Shown in pieces: positions 57,436-64,000 of a stretch of DNA of 64,000 bases. The first letter of the stretch is position 1. The number at the start of each line of letters is the position of its first letter. The stretch covers positions 5,952,001-6,016,000 of the forward strand of contig JAHREC010000013.1 of the NCBI GenBank assembly GCA_020081605.1, read 5' to 3'. A model generated the notes under the pieces. That model searched no databases. It was not told the origin of the DNA and worked only from the letters and a program-made list of their open reading frames with translations. A program made the position numbers and the translations under genes. Source of the DNA: Albifimbria verrucaria. Taxonomy: Eukaryota > Ascomycota > Sordariomycetes > Hypocreales > Stachybotryaceae.

Positions 57436-59925
57436 GGCTGATCAAACGATGCCGTGCAGAGTTGAAACGTCGGTTGCTTGAGAGGATGGATCCCCAGCGA
57501 AGCGGATATGGTTCTGGAAGTAGCATGGCTCGACTGGGCAGCGGACGTTATTTAAACTAGCAAGGCCAGAAGATCGTGAGAGCTACATCGACAGGCAGAT
57601 CAAGCCAAGGCGGACCCAGGGTTGAGTCGCACAGGGGTCAGGTAAGGCGACCATCCATCCACAGATGACCTCCGGGTCTCAGATGGCATAGCGGGGTCGA
57701 GGAAGGGTGGCAGAGACGTGCGCTGCCACGGTGGAAGAGGCTCGGGGCCTGCCAAAGCAGCAACTGGTGCACCCAGCAGGGGTGAGTTGCCGCCATGCAC
57801 ATCATATCCTGCCCAGCGGCCTCCGTACAGAACAGGGCATGAGCAGATGGCCCGGGCCAAGGGCGACGCCAGGGTCGGCGAGACAGAAGGCCAGGCGGAC
57901 ATTGGCTCACTCTCCGGGCCTAGGCGCTGACACGCGCACCCAACCCATCGTGTCGAATGTGGAAAAACGACCTGGACCAGCAGGTCTGGCGGGGAAAGCT
58001 GCCGAACGGCACCGTGGGTGTGCTGCGCCCCACGAGGCTGATCATGAGAGTGGGCAGTAAACCCATCCCATCCCTCCCTCCACTGCTCCCCATGGGCAAT
58101 ATTCCGACTCGGCTGAGCCGGTGCCATGATTGGTTCATAGTGCCCGCATTGTTTACTCCTACGTTGAGTGAAGGATAGGAGGCAATAGTTCCATCCATGA
58201 GATGATCAAGGCTCATTTGCGGCTGTTGTGTTTGTAGGCGGGTTTATCGACTGGCGATGCGCCGAAGAGACGAGGACCAATCTCCGAATTTCCAATTTCC
58301 AATTCTCAACCAGAATGATCGACGGCCCATCCATAGAGGCTACTCATGCATGCACTGCAACTTTGGTCAAAATGTTACGTGAGTGTGACCTTTGTTGAGG
58401 CCGCCGATGACATGGCTGGAAGAGCGAGCAATGGAGCAATGATGCGAGAAGACGACATCAGCTAAGCAAATAGTTGCATGTACAAGCCACAGGTCCCCAC
58501 TAGGAATATGAGGCTTACCCAGCTGATCTGTGGCGGCCTCTCTCATGATGTAAGATACTGTAAGATACCTCTATGGGGGTCTCTCTGACGTACGGGACGG
58601 AGTGCCCCTGAGGTGATGCAGGTACCTGTCAGAAGGCATACTGGTAGGTACTCTTGGTTCCCTCAGTAAAGCCTGCAAGACGGCCTATCACCAGGAAAAC
58701 GAGCCACACACTGCCACAATCGATAGATAGCACCATTGCGCCACACCATTGGTAGGGGTTGATGGTTGGAAGCATCCGTCTGAAACAATTGAGCCACAAC
58801 TATTGTTTTTTTTTCCTTCTCATCTCTCCGTCTCCGGCTTCCCGGCTCCCTCTCTCACTCAACGTGACGTCCTTGGAGGCTCTTGGCCGTCGGCTCCTGG
58901 CCTGCAAGGCCCAGGCAGGTCCTCTTGGCATCTTGGCACATTGCCATCAACCCGAAACATAGTCACCATACCAAATGCAATGTGACGAGACGAAATGCTC
59001 TTTGGACGAAACTGGTCGAATCTAATAGCCTTGACCTGCCTGATACAATATAGAATCTCGATCCCGCTCTATCAATTGGCCAAGAAATACGGGTTATGTG
59101 CCAGGACTATCCAGGTCCACCGCATCTTTATGCCACATTTGCTCGTCACAGATACAATAACATGATAGCTAGCGTAGGACAACATCTTGTGTCACGTCTG
59201 AAATTCCAATTATCCTTGTATGTGCAACTCTCGATTTCCGTTATGCTTCGCCCCACCATTTCGGAGGCTGTGTTGCACTCATCCACAGTTGCAGTGGTAG
59301 CCATTAGGACTAACAGTCTTCAGCGGGCCACCCTGAGTCCTGCACAATGCCACAATAGGCCTGCTCCAAATCGCTGTCACATAACAGAACCAACAACATG
59401 ACCGAAATTTCCTAGCTCACGGGACTGTCTTGATTAGCTCCTGCTCCCCGAGCTGCCATTTCTCTGAACGGGTTGGGTTTGCACCTGAAACAAGCCACGT
59501 GCACTTAGGCAAGCCACCATATCCACCAGGACATGGTCCAGGTCCACACGACGCTAAAACGACGTCCGGAAGCCAGAGTACGCGTGTCGAGCCTAAGACA
59601 TAGAGACGATTAACATGGGATGAACGGCCCCAAGACCACTATCGTTTCATGTCTCAACGTCAATTCATGGTTTAAGAAGCATTTCATTTCACATAGGGAG
59701 ACGCATTAAGGCACTTATAGAGACGGGACCAAGAGGTAGAAATGAACATCATGTCATTGCTTTATCCTAAAGCGTGCTAAGCAAACAAAACAAGGAAACG
59801 TGGTGGCTTTTGCAGATAAGCCGTCTAGTGGTTTGTCAAATATATACATTAGAAAATAAAACACTACCATTAAAACTGCACATCCTTTTGTATCCTAATC
59901 TTCATATTCCATTCACTTAAACTGC
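57436..59925. other. 2.5-kb intergenic region
   Basis: No supported gene. Several 60-175-codon ORFs at 57.6-58.2 kb overlap on both strands and have no motif. The short direct repeat CTGTAAGATAC occurs near 58.55 kb. Confidence 0.55.
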
Positions 59926-62660
59926 TTACAGCAGGGCAGCGAAACCAGCGACGGCAACGACCATGCCGATAGCGCCGGAGACACGGCCAGCAGAGCCAGT
60001 GGGGGAGCAGAAGGAGAGGGGACCGCGGTGGGAGGAACGCGGACGGAGGTGAAGCTGGTGCTGTTGCCAGGGTAGACAGTAGTCTCCTTGGGAGGGACAG
60101 GGTAGTCAGTGGTGGGAACCTCAGGCTTGGGGCAGCCAGGAGAGCCGGGGTGGCAAGGCTGCTCGGGCTGGGCAGGCTCAGAGGGAGTGGCAGGCTGCTC
60201 GGGCTCGGAAGGAGTACCAGGCTGCTCGGGCTGCTCAGGGTGAGCGGGCTCAGTGGGCTGCTCGGGGTGGGCAGGCTCAGTGGGCTGCTCAGGGTGCTCG
60301 GGCTCAGAAGGAGTACCAGGGTGCTCGGGCTGCTCAGGCTGCTCGGGGTGCTCAGGCTGCTCAGGGTGGGCAGGCTCAGTGGGCTGCTCAGGGTGAGGGC
60401 AGTTGGGAGAGCCAGGGTGGCAGACAGTAACGGTGCGGACCTTGGTGGTGGTAGCAGTGGTGGTGGTGGTCTGCTCAGTAGAAACGGGAGGCTCAGCGGG
60501 CTTGGTGACGGTAGGGACACCGGGGTGCTCGGAGGTCTCGGTCTCAGTGACAGGGCAGACAGTGGTGGTGTAGGGAACAGTCTCAGTGACGACAGTGGTT
60601 CCACCGTTGGGGCAGTTAGGCACATCAGGAGCGCAAGAGGTGATGGTGCGGATGGTGGTGGTGTAAACGGTGGAGGTGGTCATCTTGGTGGTCGAGGGCT
60701 TGGTGCTGGAGCCAGGGTACTCAGTGGACTGAGTGGACTGAGCAGAGGTAGTGACAGGGTACTCAGTAGACTCGGTAGAGGACTCGCAAGGAGTGGACTC
60801 AACAGGAGTGCTCTCAGAGGCGGAAGAGGTGGTACCAGGGTACTCAGTAGACTCGGTGCTAGACTCGCAAGGAGTAGTCTCGGAAGCAGAGGAGGTGGTT
60901 CCGGGGTACTCAGTAGACTCAGTGGAGGAAGCAGGAGTGGTCTCAGAGGCAGTGGAGGTGGTCTCGCAAGGAGTAGACTCAGAGGCAGTGGTCTCGACAG
61001 AAGAGGTAGTGCCGGGGTACTCAGTGGACTCAGTGGAAGACTCGACACCGGAGCTGGTGGTCTCAACGGCAGTGCTGGTGGTCTCGCAAGGAGTGGACTC
61101 AGAGGCAGTGGTCTCGACAGAAGAGGTAGTGCCGGGGTACTCAGTGGACTCAGTGGAAGACTCGACACCGGAGCTGGTGGTCTCAACGGCAGTGCTGGTG
61201 GTCTCGCAAGGAGTGGACTCAGAAGCAGTGGTCTCGACGGAAGAAGTGGTACCAGGGTACTCAGTGGACTCGGTGGAAGACTCGACACCGGAGCTGGTGG
61301 TCTCAACGGCAGTGCTGGTGGTCTCGCAAGGAGTGGACTCAGAGGCAGTGGTCTCGACAGAGGAGGTAGTGCCGGGGTACTCAGTGGACTGAGTAGAGGA
61401 CTCGTCGCAAGGAGTGGAGGCAGTCTCTACGCTGGAGGTTGTACCAGGGTACTCAGTGGACTCAGTGGAAGACTCAACACCGGAGGTGGTGGTCTCGACA
61501 GAGGAGGTAGTGCCGGGGTACTCGGTGGACTGGGTAGAGGACTCATCGCAAGGAGTGGTCTCGGAAGCAGAAGAGGTGGTACCGGGGTACTCAGTGGACT
61601 CAGTGGAAGACTCAACACCGGAGGTGGTGGTCTCGACAGAGGAGGTAGTGCCGGGGTACTCGGTGGACTGAGTAGAGGACTCGTCGCAAGGGGTAGTCTC
61701 GGAAGCAGATGAGGTGGTGCCAGGGTACTCGGTAGACTGGGTAGAGGACTCGTCACAAGGAGTAGTCTCAGAGGCAGACGAGGTAGTGCCGGGGTACTCA
61801 GTAGACTCAGTGGAAGACTCAACACCGGAGGTGGTGGTCTCGACAGAGGAGGTGGTGCCGGGGTACTCAGTGGACTGAGTAGAGGACTCATCGCAAGGAG
61901 TGGTCTCGGAAGCAGACGAGGTAGTGCCAGGGTACTCGGTGGACTCAGTGGAAGACTCAACACCGGAGGTAGTGGTCTCTACGCTGGAGGTGGTCTCCTC
62001 GCAGGGAGTAGAAGTAGACTCAGCAGGCGAGGTGGTGGTTCCGGGGTACTCAGTGGACTCGGTGCTAGACTCCTCACAAGGAGTGGTGGTGGACTCAGCA
62101 GGAGAAGAAGTGGTACCGGGAATCTCAGAGGACTCGGTGGTGGACTCGATGCTGGAGGTGGTCTCGTCGCAAGGAGTGCTGGTGGACTCAGCAGGAGAGG
62201 TGGTGGTGCCAGGGTACTCAGTGGACTCGGTGCTGGTCTCGCAGGGGGTGCTGGTGGACTCGACCTGAGAAGAGGTGGTCACAGGAACCTCCGAGGACTC
62301 AGTGGTGCTGGTCTCATCACAAGGAGTGCTGGTGGGAGGAGCCTCGGTGGTGGTGGTAGACTCGTCGCAAGGGCTGGTGGTGGTAGCAGGGACGGAGCTG
62401 GTGTGAGTGGCCGTGTAGGTGATGCACGAGCAGGCCGAGCTCACTTTCCAGATATCCTGCTTGCAGTTGTTGAACTGGGTGGGGATGGCGGCAGCCTCGG
62501 TGGTGGTGCTAGCGAGGAACTCGAAGCAGAACGAGGGAGCGAGCTCAGTGTACCGCTTGTCGATGAAGTTGCGGTAGCAGTTATCCTGCTCGCAGTCGGG
62601 GTACTTCCAGGCCTGGGCAAGGCTGGCGGCCGCGACGGCCAGAGCAACGGAGGTCTTCAT
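59926..62660 (-). CDS. GPI-anchored Ser/Thr-rich adhesin, MAD1/MAD2-like
   Basis: The signal peptide is MKTSVALAVAAASLAQAW. A Cys-patterned N-terminal domain follows (YPDCEQDNCYRNFIDKRYTE, FCFEFLA, CKQDIWKVSSACSCITYTAT), which matches what I recall of the N-terminus of Metarhizium MAD adhesins. About 550 residues of Ser/Thr/Glu-rich repeats come next (units with STESTEYPGTTSS). Then come TVYTTTIRTITSCAPDVPNC, a second T-rich part, and a Pro/Glu/His repeat region (HPEQPTEPAHPEQ). The raw frame ends at 59913 without a proper tail. One C restored in the run seen as GGGGG at 60001-60005 gives GSAGRVSGAIGMVVAVAGFA and a stop at 59926. That is a good GPI-attachment tail and makes 911 codons plus stop. 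Expected role is attachment to insect or plant surfaces (family inference). No intron. Confidence 0.8.
60150..60420 (-). repeat. Pro-Glu-His repeat region of the adhesin
   Basis: Imperfect repeats of 3-8 residues built on PEQP, HPEQ and GTPSEPE, spanning about 90 residues between the second Thr-rich region and the GPI tail. The composition suits a rigid cell-wall-spanning stalk. Confidence 0.8.
60961..61392 (-). repeat. 120-bp tandem repeats in the adhesin
   Basis: Three complete near-identical 120-bp units (starting 60961, 61081 and 61201) plus a partial fourth encode 40 residues each. Units differ by only a few bases, so they are recent or kept alike by recombination. Shorter 60-90-bp variants of the same theme continue to about 62.27 kb. 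Confidence 0.9.
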
Positions 62661-62723
62661 TATGAAATTATTAGAATGTATTGCGGATATAACAGCGAAG
62701 GGACTTCTTAGGTCTTTGCTCGG

Positions 62724-62729
62724 TATATA
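62724..62729 (-). promoter_or_regulatory. TATA-like box of the adhesin gene
   Basis: On the minus strand CGCTATATACC, about 65 bp before the ATG at 62660. Somewhat close to the start codon, so support is modest. Confidence 0.35.
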
Positions 62730-64000
62730 GCGAATGAATACCGATTAAAGACGAAAGAAAACGTAGGAAATAGCGAATGACTACACCGCAAGGGCCGGTG
62801 AAGAGGAGAGAGGGTGAAGGGAACCAAGCTTCGAGAAGGAGGGCGGGATGGTCGTGAATCCTTATAAGCCCCGAGCAGAATCTCGTTTGGATGGGCGATC
62901 CAGTCCTACCGGCCGGTCGACCACTACACTCCGCAGCAGCCCTCCCCTTCGCCCACACGCTGCCCATGCGATGGCCCCACGGCAAAGCAGAGAGTGATCC
63001 GCTTTCATCCCACCCCTTGCCGGCTGTCCGTTGGCTAGAGCATGGCGTCCACGGGGACCTGGTAAGCATATGGCCTGGTCGGAAAAATACGAACTTTTCT
63101 GTAAATAAATTAGCGGCGTTCTGCCGTCATCCATAAGGACCCAATGGGTTGCCGAGGGCCTTGAGGTCCAGCTTGGGAGAGAAAAATGCGGAGCTGCCGG
63201 GGACGCCACCAAACTGGATACCCCTGACTATCCCGGACCCCTGACTAGGGCCCCTCTTAGCGGCGCAACCCTAGCCGGTTCCTCGTCCACTTGGGCTCTA
63301 TCCGTCATCCAATCCACCGAGGAAGCAGCAAAAAGGTGCTTGGAGGTGCTCTTGGTCAAGACGGGAAGAACATACTGTAGGCAAGCCAATGCCTGAGGAG
63401 CTTTGGCTCCATTGATCCGTTTGCTCGATCGACATCGCACCGTAATCCTCTTCCCCTTGTCCACCGTCCCACAGGACCGACTGAATTGTCTAGATTCTTC
63501 CGTCCGCGTACGCAACGGCGGGTCAGCATCGAGATACACGATAAGCTTTCATTTTCTGACGCGAGCTTTTCGGCAAGTCTATGAAGGGAACTAGGCGAGC
63601 TTCACCTGCCCTTGTTCTGGTAAGCTCAAGGCCTCTTGATTACTGTCAGCCCTGTCTGCTTAGAGTTGAGACGCTACAAACCGTACGAGATTTCCAGGCG
63701 TCTCCTCTGGTTGGAAGGTCGCCGAACTCAGCTAGGAGCTCAAAGAAATTTGCACCTGGTCAGTGTCATGGTGGTGTGCAGGATTGGACGGGCGCATTGG
63801 GCACATCGTTGACAGTTCCCTTGCAGATCCACACAGCGCTGCACCAGTCATCCTATCATGATACCCGCTTCTTTCCTTTTTCGGATAACACCCAGATTGG
63901 CTGTAACCATAGCCACCCAGATGGTGCTAGGCGACGGTGTGATGGTGGTGGGTAGCGGGTGGTGGTTGGTAGCCGTTGTTGTTGTTGTCGCTGCTGCTGG
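62730..64000. other. promoter side of the adhesin gene and right edge, no supported gene
   Basis: About 1.3 kb with only short overlapping ORFs. The last 60 bases are GTT/GTG-rich, perhaps the start of another low-complexity gene outside the window. Confidence 0.5.

Noticed and set aside
60150..61712. 520-codon open frame on the plus strand, antisense to the adhesin
   Set aside because: It is the mirror of the Thr/Pro/Glu repeats (Gly/Leu/Arg/Ser-rich translation). Repeats of three-base periodicity leave several frames open. No motif or start context supports it.
1981..62660. Repeat-induced point mutation as the cause of broken genes
   Set aside because: RIP makes C-to-T and G-to-A substitutions and A/T-rich stops. 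The breaks here are one-base indels in genes of normal composition.

Overview
The window is nuclear DNA of a filamentous ascomycete, most likely a Hypocreales member (Sordariomycetes). Genes carry 50-100 nt GT-AG introns with CTAAC-type branch points. Recognisable genes include BrlA, Atg27, Spt20, a QDE-1/SAD-1-type RNA-dependent RNA polymerase, and a GPI-anchored Ser/Thr-rich adhesin whose N-terminus resembles the Metarhizium MAD1/MAD2 adhesins. No virus, plasmid, CRISPR array or intact transposon is visible.

Layout. 0-7 kb: 3' end of a hormone-sensitive-lipase-type hydrolase, glutamate decarboxylase, a secreted Cys-containing protein and acetylornithine aminotransferase. 7-17 kb: ATG27, SPT20, a Pex22-like membrane protein and eIF2B-gamma. 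17.1-22.6 kb is gene-free and lies upstream of the conidiation regulator BrlA. 27-40 kb: an F-box-like/LRR protein, a GH35 beta-galactosidase, a Gly-rich small protein and an F-box membrane protein. 40-44 kb: the RNA-dependent RNA polymerase. 45-55 kb: a compact accessory block with an EthD-EthD-alpha/beta-hydrolase fusion, a 14-TM MFS exporter, a Zn2Cys6 regulator, a secreted haem (cellobiose-dehydrogenase cytochrome-like) protein with an 11-residue repeat tail, two divergent 5S rRNA genes and a short-chain dehydrogenase. 55-57 kb: a Clr5-like/ankyrin protein. 60-62.7 kb: the adhesin with 120-bp tandem repeats.

Two points matter most. First, two 119-nt 5S rRNA genes (52489-52607 and 52681-52799) differ at 12 positions. 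Six of these are three exact compensatory base-pair swaps in helix II, so both look like functional, diverged isotypes. Second, most multi-kilobase genes contain single-base frameshifts. Where the protein family fixes the correct frame, nearly all are loss of one base from a short run, mostly C or G. Restoring them gives whole-codon totals for GAD, eIF2B-gamma, BrlA, the hydrolase fusion, the Zn2Cys6 factor, MFS, LRR, SPT20 and adhesin genes. I therefore treat them as read or assembly errors rather than pseudogenes, and give each gene its full span.

Functional links are modest. GAD and ARG8 both act on glutamate. The 45-50.7 kb trio (hydrolase, exporter, regulator), perhaps with the SDR, looks like a small catabolic or detoxification cluster. 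BrlA and the adhesin fit a conidiating, surface-attaching fungus.
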